NCBI GenBank assembly: GCA_022511385.1
Contig: JAFLRN010000012.1
Span: forward strand, 1 to 54,641
Length of the DNA: 54,641 nucleotides
DNA from: Acetatifactor sp.
GTDB lineage: Bacteria > Bacillota > Clostridia > Lachnospirales > Lachnospiraceae
Direction of reading: 5' to 3'
The position numbers and the translations under genes are program-made. Below, piece by piece: positions 33,574 to 42,444 of this stretch (positions are counted from its first letter, which is position 1; every line of letters starts with the position of its first letter). The notes beneath the pieces are model-generated. The model did no database searches and had not been told where the DNA came from. It was given only the letters and a program-made list of their open reading frames with translations.

Positions 33574-34506
33574 TTATGATTCGGAAGCCGGGCTTTTATC
33601 CGGCTGCGCTCCGATCAGATTCATGTAATAGTTCTCCAGGCCCTCCTCCCGCTCCCGGATGGACGACACAGTGCAGCCCCTTTCCGCCAGAGCCTGCACC
33701 AGCTCCGTAACTGTGGGCTGGCCGTAAATTTCTGCCTCTGTATCGGAAAGCAGCTGATATTCCAGGCCCATGGCATCCAATACAGTGCACATCGCTCGGT
33801 TGTCTGAGACAGTGAGCAGGATACATTTCCGGCAGGTGTCCTCCAGCTCCTGGGCGGTAATTTCCTGCACCATGGCACCTCTGTCGATGAAGCCATAGTG
33901 AGTGGCAAGGCGGGAGAGCTCGTCGAGAATGTGGCTGGAGATCAGGACGGTAATATGCCGTTCCCTGTTGAGCTTTAGGATCAGCTCTCTCATCTCCACA
34001 ATGCCCTGGGGATCCAGGCCGTTGGCCGGCTCGTCCAGCACAAGGAAGTCAGGACTTCCGGCCAGGGCGATGGCAATTCCAAGGCGCTGCCTCATTCCAA
34101 GAGAGAAATTTCCGGCCTTTTTCCGGCCCGTGTTTTCCAGTCCCACAAGCTGTAAAAGCTGTGGAATGTCTTCAAATGAGGGCAGACCGAGCACACGGTA
34201 TTGTTCCTTCAGGTTGTCCTCCGCCGTCAGTTCCAGATAGATGGAAGGCGTCTCCACTACGGCGCCCATGCGTTTTCTGCTCTCCCTGATCTCATGGGAG
34301 GTATGGGGCTTGCCGAAAAGGCTGTAGCCTCCCGCGGTGGGGCGCTGCAGGCCGCAGATCAACCGGATCAGGGTGGTCTTTCCAGCCCCGTTCCTTCCCA
34401 CAAAGCCGTAGATGGCTCCCTTGGGGATGTGCATGGACACATCGCTCAGGGCGGTGAAATGGCCATACTTTTTCCCGAGGCCATTGGTTTCTAATACATA
34501 TTCCAT
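33574..34506 (-). CDS. ABC transporter ATP-binding protein
   Basis: From ATG 34506, 8 bases after AGGAGG, the protein has 310 residues. Walker A GRNGAGKTT is near 39-47, the signature is FSLGMRQRLGIAIALA (S-L-G in place of S-G-G), Walker B is FLVLDEPANGLDP and the switch is ISSHILDE. The C-terminal 90 residues form the extension found in BcrA/lantibiotic-immunity type ATPases. The frame is open 66 codons further upstream, but that part has no support. It pairs with the permease downstream. Confidence 0.92.
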   Translation of the reverse strand: MEYVLETNGLGKKYGHFTALSDVSMHIPKGAIYGFVGRNGAGKTTLIRLICGLQRPTAGGYSLFGKPHTSHEIRESRKRMGAVVETPSIYLELTAEDNLKEQYRVLGLPSFEDIPQLLQLVGLENTGRKKAGNFSLGMRQRLGIAIALAGSPDFLVLDEPANGLDPQGIVEMRELILKLNRERHITVLISSHILDELSRLATHYGFIDRGAMVQEITAQELEDTCRKCILLTVSDNRAMCTVLDAMGLEYQLLSDTEAEIYGQPTVTELVQALAERGCTVSSIREREEGLENYYMNLIGAQPDKSPASES

Positions 34507-34583
34507 AGGTAAATCCTCCTTTACAAGGAGAAGCATAGCAAAGAATGGTAAAGAGTGCGGTAAAGAAAATCGTAAATATTTCG

Positions 34584-35324
34584 TTAAGATAAATATAGTC
34601 GGAAACCAATACCCCAAACGGATTCGATATACTCCCTGTCCGATACAGTTTTTAGTTTTTTCCGCAGGTTGCTGACATGAACCTTCAGGGAACTTTCCGT
34701 GCACTCCGGCACCTCCATGCTGATCCGGTCCAGCAGGACGGATTTTGCGATGACTTGGCCGGGATTCTGCATCAGAAGCTTCAGGATAGCGGCCTCTGTT
34801 TTGGTCAGGTGCAGGGTTTGGGAGATCAGATTCGGAGCTTGGTTGTCTGGCATGGGTTCGCTGCCTGGTTCGAGTGATCTGTTGCTGTCAGGCTGTTGAC
34901 AGCTCACGTTTAACAGCTGGGTCGGTACGTCAAGATTCAATTCACCGACAGTGAGGAACTCACTGTCCGCCTGGCTGGTCTTGCGCAGCTGGACGGCAAT
35001 ACGTGCAAGCAGTTCCCTGATATCAAAGGGCTTGGTCATATAGTCCGCAGCGCCTTCCGTCAAAAGCTTGACCTTATCGTCGATTCCGGCTCTGGCGCTG
35101 AGCACAATGACGGGAATCCCCCCAAGCCTCGGCAGCAGCTCCTCCCCGGTAAGACCCGGCAGCATCAGGTCCAGCAGGATCAGATCGGGCCGCCTCTTTT
35201 CCAACAAAAGCAGAGCCTCCGTGCCGGAGTAGGCTCTGATCACACTGTAACCCTCCTGGGTCAGGGTTTCCTCCAGCAGTCCGCCAATATAGGTATCATC
35301 TTCGATAATAGCAATGGTCGTCAT
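34584..35324 (-). CDS. OmpR-type response regulator
   Basis: The 246-residue regulator has a receiver domain with D52 (LILLDLMLPGLTGEE) and K near 98 (YMTKPFD), and a winged-helix domain (KTEAAILKLLMQNPGQVIAK, VHVSNLRKKL). The linker of about 30 residues between them (CQQPDSNRSLEPGSEPMPDN) is longer than usual. It is the first gene of the operon, and its promoter lies at 35365-35393. Confidence 0.92.
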   Translation of the reverse strand: MTTIAIIEDDTYIGGLLEETLTQEGYSVIRAYSGTEALLLLEKRRPDLILLDLMLPGLTGEELLPRLGGIPVIVLSARAGIDDKVKLLTEGAADYMTKPFDIRELLARIAVQLRKTSQADSEFLTVGELNLDVPTQLLNVSCQQPDSNRSLEPGSEPMPDNQAPNLISQTLHLTKTEAAILKLLMQNPGQVIAKSVLLDRISMEVPECTESSLKVHVSNLRKKLKTVSDREYIESVWGIGFRLYLS

Positions 35325-35341
35325 CCGATTTTTCTCCTGTG

Positions 35342-35393
35342 TCAGATATTGTTATCTGAGTCTGATTATAGTATTCCCGGATGGAAGTGGCAA
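35342..35393 (-). promoter_or_regulatory. Promoter of the regulator-ABC-kinase operon
   Basis: On the minus strand TTGCCA (35388-35393) and TATAAT (35365-35370) are 17 bases apart. Just downstream, TCAGATA/TATCTGA (35342-35359) is a perfect 7-bp inverted repeat with a 4-base centre in the leader, a possible operator for the response regulator. Confidence 0.7.
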
Positions 35394-35438
35394 GAACATA
35401 ATACATTGTGTACATTTTCGGTATCTGTTTTTAAATAG

Positions 35439-35471
35439 TATATTGCAATATATAATAGTATGTGATACAAT
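35439..35471 (+). promoter_or_regulatory. Promoter and possible operator of the first PadR gene
   Basis: TTGCAA (35443-35448) and TACAAT (35466-35471) are 17 bases apart. The -35 box lies inside the perfect 14-bp palindrome TATATTGCAATATA (35439-35452), a natural site for autorepression. The leader to the padR start is about 145 bases and contains hairpin repeat copy B. Confidence 0.6.
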
Positions 35472-35524
35472 AATCTCATCCGGAAATCAAATACCACGCA
35501 GCAAGCTGATAGGGTAATTGATTT

Positions 35525-35577
35525 TCGCGGCATTCGCCAAATATGTGAGCAACCGCCCATACTTGGCTCATTGCTCG
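35525..35577 (-). repeat. Hairpin repeat, copy B
   Basis: Read on the minus strand it has the same two constant blocks as copy A, CGAGCAATGAGCCAAG and ATATTTGGCGAATGCCGCGA. The middle here is a TGGGC-GGTT-GCTCA hairpin. Both middles are paired although their sequences differ, so the fold seems to be kept. It lies in the leader of the PadR gene, in inverse orientation to copy A. Confidence 0.8.
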
Positions 35578-35623
35578 TAGAAATACAGATGAAAAGATGA
35601 TAGGAGAGAAATGGAGGTGGCGG

Positions 35624-35932
35624 ATGAATACGCAGTTCAAAAAGGGCGCGCTGGAGCTGTGCGTGCTCTCTCAGCTGGTACAGGGCGACAAGTATGGGTA
35701 TGAGCTGACGGAGCGGATTTCCGACTTGATGTCTATTGCCAGCGGCACATTGTATCCCATTCTGCGGAAGTTGAAGGAGGAGGATTACGTGACCACATAC
35801 CTGGTGGAGTCTGAGTCGGGCCCGGCCAGGAAATACTATAAGCTGACGGACAAGGGTAAACAGTACCAAGCGGAAGTAAAGCGGGAATGGGAGAGCTTCG
35901 TGGAAGCGGTAAACCGGTTGATGGAAAGATAG
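35624..35932 (+). CDS. PadR family transcriptional regulator (first copy)
   Basis: The 102-residue protein has the PadR winged helix: KKGALELCVLSQLVQGDKYG, then SGTLYPILRKLKEEDYV, and RKYYKLTDKGKQY at the wing, followed by a short C-terminal dimer helix. ATG 35624 follows GGAGGTGG; the frame is open upstream without support. Downstream is the DUF1700-DUF4097 protein, a common partner. A second such cassette lies at 52465-54473. Confidence 0.92.
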   Translation: MNTQFKKGALELCVLSQLVQGDKYGYELTERISDLMSIASGTLYPILRKLKEEDYVTTYLVESESGPARKYYKLTDKGKQYQAEVKREWESFVEAVNRLMER

Positions 35933-35965
35933 GGAGCTGCAGACGGGCAGCAGAAGGGAGAAAAT

Positions 35966-37318
35966 ATGACAAAGTCAGAATACATGAATATTTTAAAGGA
36001 GCGTCTGAGTCGGTTCAGTCAGGAGCTGCAGGACGAAATTCTGGAGGATTATAACAGGCATTTTGCCGAGGGAGAGAAGCAGGGCAAATCCGAGGAGGAA
36101 ATCATTCAGGAACTGGGAAATATTGAAGAGATGATCCGGGAGCTGATGGAGATGGATGCAGATACAGGGCAGGATACAGACATAAGTCAGGAGGCAGAGG
36201 ATCAGCCTGGATCCACGGATGAGGAGCAAAGCTATAGCTATGATTGCGGTTACAGGGCCGTGGAATTGGATGGCAACGTAGCTGATATTGTCTTGGAGCA
36301 GTCGGACGACGGGCGTATTTATGTGGATTATAAGAATAATATGAGCTTAAAATACCGGATGCTTTATAGCTTTTATCAACGGGAGGAAAATGGTGTATTC
36401 TATGCTGGCGTCAAAGTCAGGGAGACACAAAAGAAGATCAACTTTTTAGGTCGCACTGTGACTGTGAGAGGTTCCATATTTAGCGGGAAGTACAACTCCA
36501 TCCTGTTGTCGGTAAAGGTACCTGCCGGATTGCCCGGGCTGTCCTTTCACACCACCAGTGGCGACGTTCAGGTCAATGACATCAAGGTAGGCAGCTTAAG
36601 GGGAAAGACCAAAAGCGGTGATATAGAGATAGAAGCGGCAGAGTCTGAGAAAATAGATCTGTCCGCTCACAGCGGAGATTTGGCGTTAAATGATGCGAAA
36701 GCCAGGGATGTGAAGATGATCACCACCAGTGGGGATGTGAGGATAAGCGCACTCAGAGCTGAAAAGCTATACGCCATGACTTCCAGCGGCGATATTGAAA
36801 TGGAAGGGGATACAGAAGTGAAAGAAGGAGAGCTTATCACCTCCAGCGGCGATATTGATGCGGAAGAGGGTTATGTTACCGACACTCTTTCCTGCACTAC
36901 CACCAGCGGTGATATTGAGGTGAAGAGCGGAGGACGGTTCCTGCAATGTAATTCCACCAGCGGGGATATAGAGGCGGATTTCATAGGTCCGATTCATAAG
37001 GAGGCGGGTACGGACGGAGTGAAACGTATTCTGCAATGTAATACTACTAGCGGCGATATAGAAGCAAACACTTCAGGAACAGCCATACAGGCAGATTTGA
37101 ATACCGTAAGCGGAAGTGTTCAGCTGGACATGGACCTGGCGCGGGGAATGGAAGCCAATGTTAACACCATGAGCGGCGAAATCGAAATTACCTGGCAGGG
37201 AAACAGCCAAAATGTAGGTAAAGGCCGTCATTGCTATGGTGATAACAGCAACAAGGTGAATGTGAACACTGTCAGTGGGGATATAGAGATTGACGGCCGG
37301 GGACCGGATGTGGGTTGA
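35966..37318 (+). CDS. Fused DUF1700-DUF4097 protein with beta-repeat
   Basis: The N-terminal 65 residues match the DUF1700/HAAS helical domain (KSEYMNILKERLSRF, EILEDYNRHFAEGEKQGKS, QELGNIEEMI). From about residue 190 to the end, a repeated strand unit of about 15-25 residues carries T-T-S-G-D-I-E or a variant at least ten times, as in DUF4097 adhesin-like beta-helices. No signal peptide or membrane helix is seen between the parts, unlike the split version at 52838-54473. It follows padR by 33 bases. These cassettes are thought to act in envelope stress, but the exact role is unknown. Confidence 0.85.
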   Translation: MTKSEYMNILKERLSRFSQELQDEILEDYNRHFAEGEKQGKSEEEIIQELGNIEEMIRELMEMDADTGQDTDISQEAEDQPGSTDEEQSYSYDCGYRAVELDGNVADIVLEQSDDGRIYVDYKNNMSLKYRMLYSFYQREENGVFYAGVKVRETQKKINFLGRTVTVRGSIFSGKYNSILLSVKVPAGLPGLSFHTTSGDVQVNDIKVGSLRGKTKSGDIEIEAAESEKIDLSAHSGDLALNDAKARDVKMITTSGDVRISALRAEKLYAMTSSGDIEMEGDTEVKEGELITSSGDIDAEEGYVTDTLSCTTTSGDIEVKSGGRFLQCNSTSGDIEADFIGPIHKEAGTDGVKRILQCNTTSGDIEANTSGTAIQADLNTVSGSVQLDMDLARGMEANVNTMSGEIEITWQGNSQNVGKGRHCYGDNSNKVNVNTVSGDIEIDGRGPDVG

Positions 37319-37343
37319 GTAATTTTGTCTCCTTTGCTATAAT
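37315..37343 (+). promoter_or_regulatory. Promoter of the acyltransferase gene
   Basis: TTGAGT (37315-37320) and TATAAT (37338-37343) are 17 bases apart. The -35 box overlaps the stop codon of the upstream gene. Confidence 0.65.
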
Positions 37344-37374
37344 AGTAGCAATAAAGAGAAACCGAGGTCTCGAC

Positions 37375-38619
37375 ATGAGTGAAAATACAGTTGCAAATCA
37401 ATCGAAGCCCTCTCATGCCCACACCCGTCAGGCCAACCTGGAGCTTTTGCGGTGTGTGGCCATGATGATGGTGATCGTGCTCCATTATCTGGGCAAGGGA
37501 AATCTGCTGGTCAGTCTGGATGAGGAGTATGTGGAGGGGCTGTATCCGGCGGAATATGTGGCCTGGCTGCTGGAGAGCTTCTGCATCGTGGCGGTAAATG
37601 TGTACATGTTCATCAGCGGCTATTTTTTGTGTACTTCTTCCTTCAAACCCAGCCGGCTGGTACAACTGTGGCTTCAGGTGTGGATGTACTCTGTGGCCTT
37701 CGGCCTGATTGGGGCGCTCACCGGCGTTATGGAGGAGACTGCCTTCGACACGCATTTTCTTCTGACCCTGATCTTTCCTGTCGCCATGAATCATTACTGG
37801 TTTATGACGGCATATATTTTCCTCTATGTTCTGCTTCCTTTCTTAGGGTCAGCGGTGCAGAGGATGACGAAGCGGCAGCTGCAGATTGCGGCATTGCTGC
37901 TGCTTTTTGTGTTCAGCGTCCAGAAGAGCGTGCTGCCTGTGCAGCTGGAGACGGATGGGCTTGGTTACGACTGTCTCTGGTATGTTTGTGTGTTTGTGGC
38001 GGCTGCCTATGTGCGGCGGTTTGGCGTTCCCTTTCTGGAGAAAAAGGGCCGTGGCATTGTTCTGTATGTGGTTTGCAGTCTTTTGATCTTTGGCGGCACC
38101 TTTGGCCTGCGTCAGGTGTATCTGAAGACGGGCAGACTGGAGCGCATGATAAAGATGTGTATGGCGTATAACCACATCCTGCCATTCCTGGCGGCTGTGG
38201 GGCTGTTTTGTGCTTTCCGCAGGCTGAAAGTATCAGGGAAGTTTGCGGCCTTTGTCTGCAAGATTGCGCCTTATACTCTCGGGGTTTATCTGCTCCACGA
38301 GAATCTGGGGTTGCGTTATACCTGGCAGAATTGGTTGGGAGCGGACAAGTTGTTAAAACCGGTGCCCGTCCTTCCCTATATGAGTTCTCTTGGACGTTTG
38401 AGGCTGGGGGATTCCGTTGTCGGGTTGCTGCTGCATGTGGCGGCCGCGGTGGTGTGTGTGTTTACTGTGGGTATTCTGGTGGACATGCTGCGGGCCATGT
38501 TGGGCCGCGGGCTTGACAGGATATTGAGTGTTCTTCCGCCCTACAGTCGGTTGAAGGGCTTTGTTCTGGGATTGGATCAGCGATTCCGGGAGGGCGAGCC
38601 GCAAAATGGGAGAGTATGA
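37375..38619 (+). CDS. Acyltransferase 3 family membrane protein
   Basis: From ATG 37375 the protein has 414 residues and about ten membrane segments. It begins the family pattern with RQANLELLRCVAMMMVIVLH, which holds the R and H usually needed for acyl transfer, and continues with SFCIVAVNVYMFISGYFL. Such enzymes add acetyl or other acyl groups to cell-surface glycans or lipids. The large membrane protein downstream may act in the same pathway. The extension to 37315 is unlikely because it would contain the promoter. Confidence 0.88.
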   Translation: MSENTVANQSKPSHAHTRQANLELLRCVAMMMVIVLHYLGKGNLLVSLDEEYVEGLYPAEYVAWLLESFCIVAVNVYMFISGYFLCTSSFKPSRLVQLWLQVWMYSVAFGLIGALTGVMEETAFDTHFLLTLIFPVAMNHYWFMTAYIFLYVLLPFLGSAVQRMTKRQLQIAALLLLFVFSVQKSVLPVQLETDGLGYDCLWYVCVFVAAAYVRRFGVPFLEKKGRGIVLYVVCSLLIFGGTFGLRQVYLKTGRLERMIKMCMAYNHILPFLAAVGLFCAFRRLKVSGKFAAFVCKIAPYTLGVYLLHENLGLRYTWQNWLGADKLLKPVPVLPYMSSLGRLRLGDSVVGLLLHVAAAVVCVFTVGILVDMLRAMLGRGLDRILSVLPPYSRLKGFVLGLDQRFREGEPQNGRV

Positions 38620-38683
38620 AAGACAAAGGCAACTGTGAGAGGTGAAGCAAGGGCAGGGAAAACAGTTTGGAAGTGGAGAATAT

Positions 38684-40684
38684 ATGGGAAACAGATTACA
38701 AATAAAAACAGAAAAGACCGGTCAGGGCAAAGCATCAACGCAGTCTGACAGCAGGATTCAAAATATTCTGGAGAATCTTTTTGTAGTGGTGTTGGCCTTT
38801 TATCCCCTGCGTCATATCAACTGGGGCCTGGATCTGTGGGATACGGGCTATAACTATGCCAATTTTCAGTATATGGGCACGGATCACATGGATCCAATGT
38901 GGCTGTTTTCCACATATCTGGCTAATGTAGTAGGGCATTTTTTTTCAGGATTGCCAAACGCTGGAACCCTGTGGGGGATGAATCTCTACACGGGACTCTT
39001 GGTGAGCCTGCTTGCGCTGACAGGGTTCTTTTTCTGTACACGGGTACTCAAAATGCCGGTGTGGGTGGCTTTTCTGGGGGAATTTCTGGCAGTGAGCCTC
39101 TGCTGGTGCCCTACGGCGCTTTTGTACAATTACCTGACCTATGTATTTGTCCTGATCTGCCTGATTATGCTGTATCATGGTCTGACAAAGGAGAAAAAGT
39201 GGTGCCTTTTCGGGGCAGGTGTATGCTTAGGCCTCAACGTGCTGGTGCGGTTTTCCAATCTGCCGGAAGCGGCACTGATCCTGGCAGTATGGGCTTATGA
39301 TGTGATTTTGTGGCGGGAGACAAAAAAGGCAGGTATTCAGGACAGGGATAAGGCAGGGGACCTCTGGGCCAGACTGGGACGACATACTCTGTGGTGTCTG
39401 CTGGGATATTTAGCGGCGCTTACAGTGTTGTTTTTGTATATCCATATGCGCTACGGATTCGGTTCTTATGTGGAAGGGATTCAGCGGCTCTTTTCCATGA
39501 CGGATACTGCCACGGATTATAAGCCGACATCTATGGTTTTGGGAATGGTAATGATTTACGTGGAATATCTCTACTGGGTAGGACGCATTGCTGCGATCAT
39601 AGCAGCAGGGTTGCTTCTGTTTGTGGTGACGGGATGGCTGGAGGAAAGACTATCCGGTTCCAAGGTAATTCGGGTTAGCAACAGGGCGTTCCGGTTTGGA
39701 TCCAGTGTACTGGGCGTTATGATCGGCGCTGTCACGCTGGGGTGGTTTTACCGCGGTCATCTGACCCAACTGTTTTCCCGAGGCGATGCGGTTAACGGGG
39801 TCTTCAGTTTTGCTTCTTTCTTATTTTATAGTTACGATTCCATGCTGCGGCCGGGTATTCTGTTTTTGATGCTGACTATGTTCATTGCGCTGGTACGCAT
39901 TTTCCATCCGCATTGTCCCCGGGAGGAGAAGCTTGTCAGCGGGATGGTGCTGCTGGTGGTGCTTCTGACCTCTATCGGCAGCAATAACGGTGTTTACCCC
40001 AGTCTGAATAATCTGTTCCTGGCAGGACCCTATACTTTGTGGCAGTGCTGGAACTTTATACGGAATGTGGGGGAGCGGCGTATCTGGAAGATCCGGCTTT
40101 CTGCTTTTCCTGTCAAGTGCGTGCTGACAGCTTTTTTGGCTATGTGCTTTTTTCAGTTTTTTCTTTTCGGTGCGGTGTTTGTGTTTGCAGAGGGCACAGG
40201 TGTTCAGAATGCGAACAGCTATGTGGAGAATGTGCCGGTGCTCCAGGGCGTTCGGATGAGTGAGGACAAGGCCCGGTGGATGACAGAGCTTGGTCAGTAT
40301 ATAGAGGATGAGGAACTGGAAGGCAAGGATATCATCCTTTATGGGTGGATACCGTCTCTGTCCTATTATCTTCAGATGCCCTCTGCGTTCAACCCTTGGA
40401 GTGACCTGGATTCCTACAGTGTGGAGCAGATGGCGCTGGACCTGGAGGAGACGGCGGAAGCCTGTAAGCGGGATCCGGAGTATAGGCCTGTTATTATCAT
40501 AGAGAGAGAGTATATTACTTATCTTGCCGGCGGCGAAAGTGCCCTGAAGGATTTGTTGGGGTTAGGTGAAGAACATATCAGTAAGATTACTCAGGACAGG
40601 AAGTGGCCGCTTCTGTTAGAATTCATGAAACAGCAAGGCTACGAGTGGGATTTCAGCAATGGGAAGTTTACCGTTTTCCGATGA
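38684..40684 (+). CDS. Large multi-pass membrane protein, probable GT-C type glycosyltransferase
   Basis: From ATG 38684, after TGGAGA, the protein has 666 residues with about twelve membrane segments and a soluble C-terminal part of about 140 residues. The early loop with INWGLDLWDTGYNYANFQYM contains the acidic residues often found at the first extracellular loop of GT-C enzymes using lipid-linked sugars. No closer family could be named. A GTG at 38642 is an alternative start. It lies 64 bases after the acyltransferase gene and probably in its operon. Confidence 0.65.
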   Translation: MGNRLQIKTEKTGQGKASTQSDSRIQNILENLFVVVLAFYPLRHINWGLDLWDTGYNYANFQYMGTDHMDPMWLFSTYLANVVGHFFSGLPNAGTLWGMNLYTGLLVSLLALTGFFFCTRVLKMPVWVAFLGEFLAVSLCWCPTALLYNYLTYVFVLICLIMLYHGLTKEKKWCLFGAGVCLGLNVLVRFSNLPEAALILAVWAYDVILWRETKKAGIQDRDKAGDLWARLGRHTLWCLLGYLAALTVLFLYIHMRYGFGSYVEGIQRLFSMTDTATDYKPTSMVLGMVMIYVEYLYWVGRIAAIIAAGLLLFVVTGWLEERLSGSKVIRVSNRAFRFGSSVLGVMIGAVTLGWFYRGHLTQLFSRGDAVNGVFSFASFLFYSYDSMLRPGILFLMLTMFIALVRIFHPHCPREEKLVSGMVLLVVLLTSIGSNNGVYPSLNNLFLAGPYTLWQCWNFIRNVGERRIWKIRLSAFPVKCVLTAFLAMCFFQFFLFGAVFVFAEGTGVQNANSYVENVPVLQGVRMSEDKARWMTELGQYIEDEELEGKDIILYGWIPSLSYYLQMPSAFNPWSDLDSYSVEQMALDLEETAEACKRDPEYRPVIIIEREYITYLAGGESALKDLLGLGEEHISKITQDRKWPLLLEFMKQQGYEWDFSNGKFTVFR

Positions 40685-40717
40685 TGCTGCATATAAGAAT
40701 AAACGTTACTACTCTAC

Positions 40718-40743
40718 AAAAAAAGGGCTATTCGCCCTTTTTT
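40718..40743. terminator. Bidirectional terminator
   Basis: AAAAAAAGGGC and GCCCTTTTTT form a stem around TATTC, with A- and T-runs on both sides. It serves the membrane protein gene on the plus strand and contains the stop codon of the small gene on the minus strand. Confidence 0.85.
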
Positions 40744-41072
40744 CCTTTGGACATATTGACCAGATCCTTTATGATATGGATGATGTAATAGATATTGACA
40801 ATGGGAAAGGCAACTACGCCAAGTAAACAGGAAAGGAAAATCTTTATTAGCCAGAAGACAAATACTGCATCGGAATTTCCGAACAGATTAAAAGGTACCA
40901 CCTTGTCGAAGAAGGTAAAGCCAAATACGATCATGGCCACAAAGAAGCCAATCTGAGGGTCAAAGGCGCCATTGTTAACCAATCCACCTATGAGAACTCC
41001 GCCCAGGGCATATAAAATAAAGGTTTTAAACCACAGCCAAAGATACTCTAATAAGTAATGTCGTTTTTCCAT
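40728..41072 (-). CDS. Small membrane protein, unknown function
   Basis: The 114-residue protein has three or four hydrophobic segments (FKTFILYALGGVLIGGLV, FFVAMIVFGFTFF, FWLIKIFLSCLLGVVAFPIV) and a basic end, KGKKGE. GAAAAAGGAGATTATA precedes the ATG. I do not recognise a family. It lies 40 bases after asnA on the same strand and may be co-transcribed. Its stop codon is in the terminator hairpin. Confidence 0.7.
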   Translation of the reverse strand: MEKRHYLLEYLWLWFKTFILYALGGVLIGGLVNNGAFDPQIGFFVAMIVFGFTFFDKVVPFNLFGNSDAVFVFWLIKIFLSCLLGVVAFPIVNIYYIIHIIKDLVNMSKGKKGE

Positions 41073-41112
41073 TATAATCTCCTTTTTCTAATTGTTATTT
41101 ATAGCCCGCAGC

Positions 41113-42123
41113 CTATAACAGCTGCAGGCCTTTTTTTTCAGCCTCTGCTATGACCTCTTCGGGCCAGAGAGAGCACTGTACTTCTCCGATATGAGCTTTC
41201 CGCAAAAAGAACATGCAGATACGGGACTGGCCAATACCTCCGCCGATGGTGAAAGGAAGTTCCTCTGCCAGCACCGCCTTGTGGAAAGGAAGCTCAGCAC
41301 GCTCCGGGCAGCCTGCCTTCTCAAGCTGCTCTTCCAAAGCCTTTTTGTCCACCCGGATTCCCATACTGGACAGCTCCAGCGCAATATCCAAAACGGGATA
41401 GTAGATGATGATATCTGCATTCAGCGCCCAATCGTCGTAGTCGGGCGCCCGGCCGTCGTGGGGCTTGCCGTCTCCCAGCTTATCGCCAATCTGCATGACA
41501 CAGACAGCACCCTTTGCCTTTGCAATATAGTATTCCCGTTCCTTTGGGGTGTAATTGGGGAACATTTCTTCCAGTTCACTTGTTGTAATGAAGAAAATGT
41601 CATGTGGAAGTATCTCTTCTATGTAATCATACTGAATGGCAAGATATTTTTCCGTCTTGCGCAGCACCTTGTAAACTGTGCGGACCACATCTTTTAAGGT
41701 ATCAATTGTACGCTCTTCCCTGGTGATGATTTTTTCCCAATCCCACTGATCCACATAGATGGAGTGAATATTGTCTGTGATCTCATCACGACGGATGGCA
41801 CTCATGTCCGTATAAAGGCCCTCGCCCGCGGAAAAACCGTATTTTTTCAGAGCGTAGCGTTTCCATTTTGCCAGGGAGTGGACAATCTCGCCTTCCCTGC
41901 TGTCCTGATATTTGATATCGAAGGCAACGGGGCGCTCCACGCCGTTTAGGTTGTCGTTTAGTCCGGATTTGGGATCCACAAAGAGAGGGGCGGACACCCG
42001 CAGCAGATTCAGTCGTTCCGCCAGAAGGTTCTGGAAGAAGTCCTTCACCGTCTTGATAGCAACCTGGGTCTCGTAGAGGTTCAGGCTGGAGGTGTAGTTT
42101 TCAGGTATTGTGAAGTTTGTCAT
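41113..42123 (-). CDS. asnA: Aspartate-ammonia ligase (asparagine synthetase A)
   Basis: AsnA makes asparagine from aspartate, ammonia and ATP; its fold is related to class II aminoacyl-tRNA synthetases. The 336-residue protein from ATG 42123 has SAPLFVDPKSGLNDNLNGVE, SIYVDQWDWEK and the class II motif 3 region GGGIGQSRICMFFL. AGGAA about ten bases upstream supports this start; ATG 42132 three codons earlier is possible. The upstream region shows no T-box elements that I can recognise. Confidence 0.95.
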   Translation of the reverse strand: MTNFTIPENYTSSLNLYETQVAIKTVKDFFQNLLAERLNLLRVSAPLFVDPKSGLNDNLNGVERPVAFDIKYQDSREGEIVHSLAKWKRYALKKYGFSAGEGLYTDMSAIRRDEITDNIHSIYVDQWDWEKIITREERTIDTLKDVVRTVYKVLRKTEKYLAIQYDYIEEILPHDIFFITTSELEEMFPNYTPKEREYYIAKAKGAVCVMQIGDKLGDGKPHDGRAPDYDDWALNADIIIYYPVLDIALELSSMGIRVDKKALEEQLEKAGCPERAELPFHKAVLAEELPFTIGGGIGQSRICMFFLRKAHIGEVQCSLWPEEVIAEAEKKGLQLL

Positions 42124-42444
42124 GGTTTTCATTTCCTGCTTTCTTTGCTTTTGAAATGGTGTCTTCACAGCTTATGCAGCCGTCTCTATCATTTAACCGC
42201 TTTTTTGCAAAAAAAGCAATAGATTTTTCTTATTTTGCTCATATCAGGGGAATGGTAAATATGGTTCGGAAATGTAGCTTTACAATGTTTTGTTTTAAAG
42301 GAATCTTAAACAAAGTTAATGTGTTCTTAATGGATTATGAAGCAATTTAGTGGTATTTTTTTAACATAGCAGTGTTTTCGTGGATTTACAGTGATTCCGA
42401 GGATTTGTGGCCTGCTGGTCTGTATTGTGATGAAGGAGAGGATT
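42124..42444. other. Divergent A/T-rich region between asnA and the lipoprotein gene
   Basis: No gene is seen in this 321-base region. It contains the near-palindrome GCTTTTTTGCAAAAAAAGC at 42199-42217, which resembles a bidirectional terminator or a rigid A-tract site. The promoters for both flanking genes are not clear by eye. Confidence 0.4.

Noticed and set aside
42124..42444. T-box or other amino acid riboswitch before asnA
   Set aside because: No T-box bulge, antiterminator or specifier pattern could be found on the minus strand.
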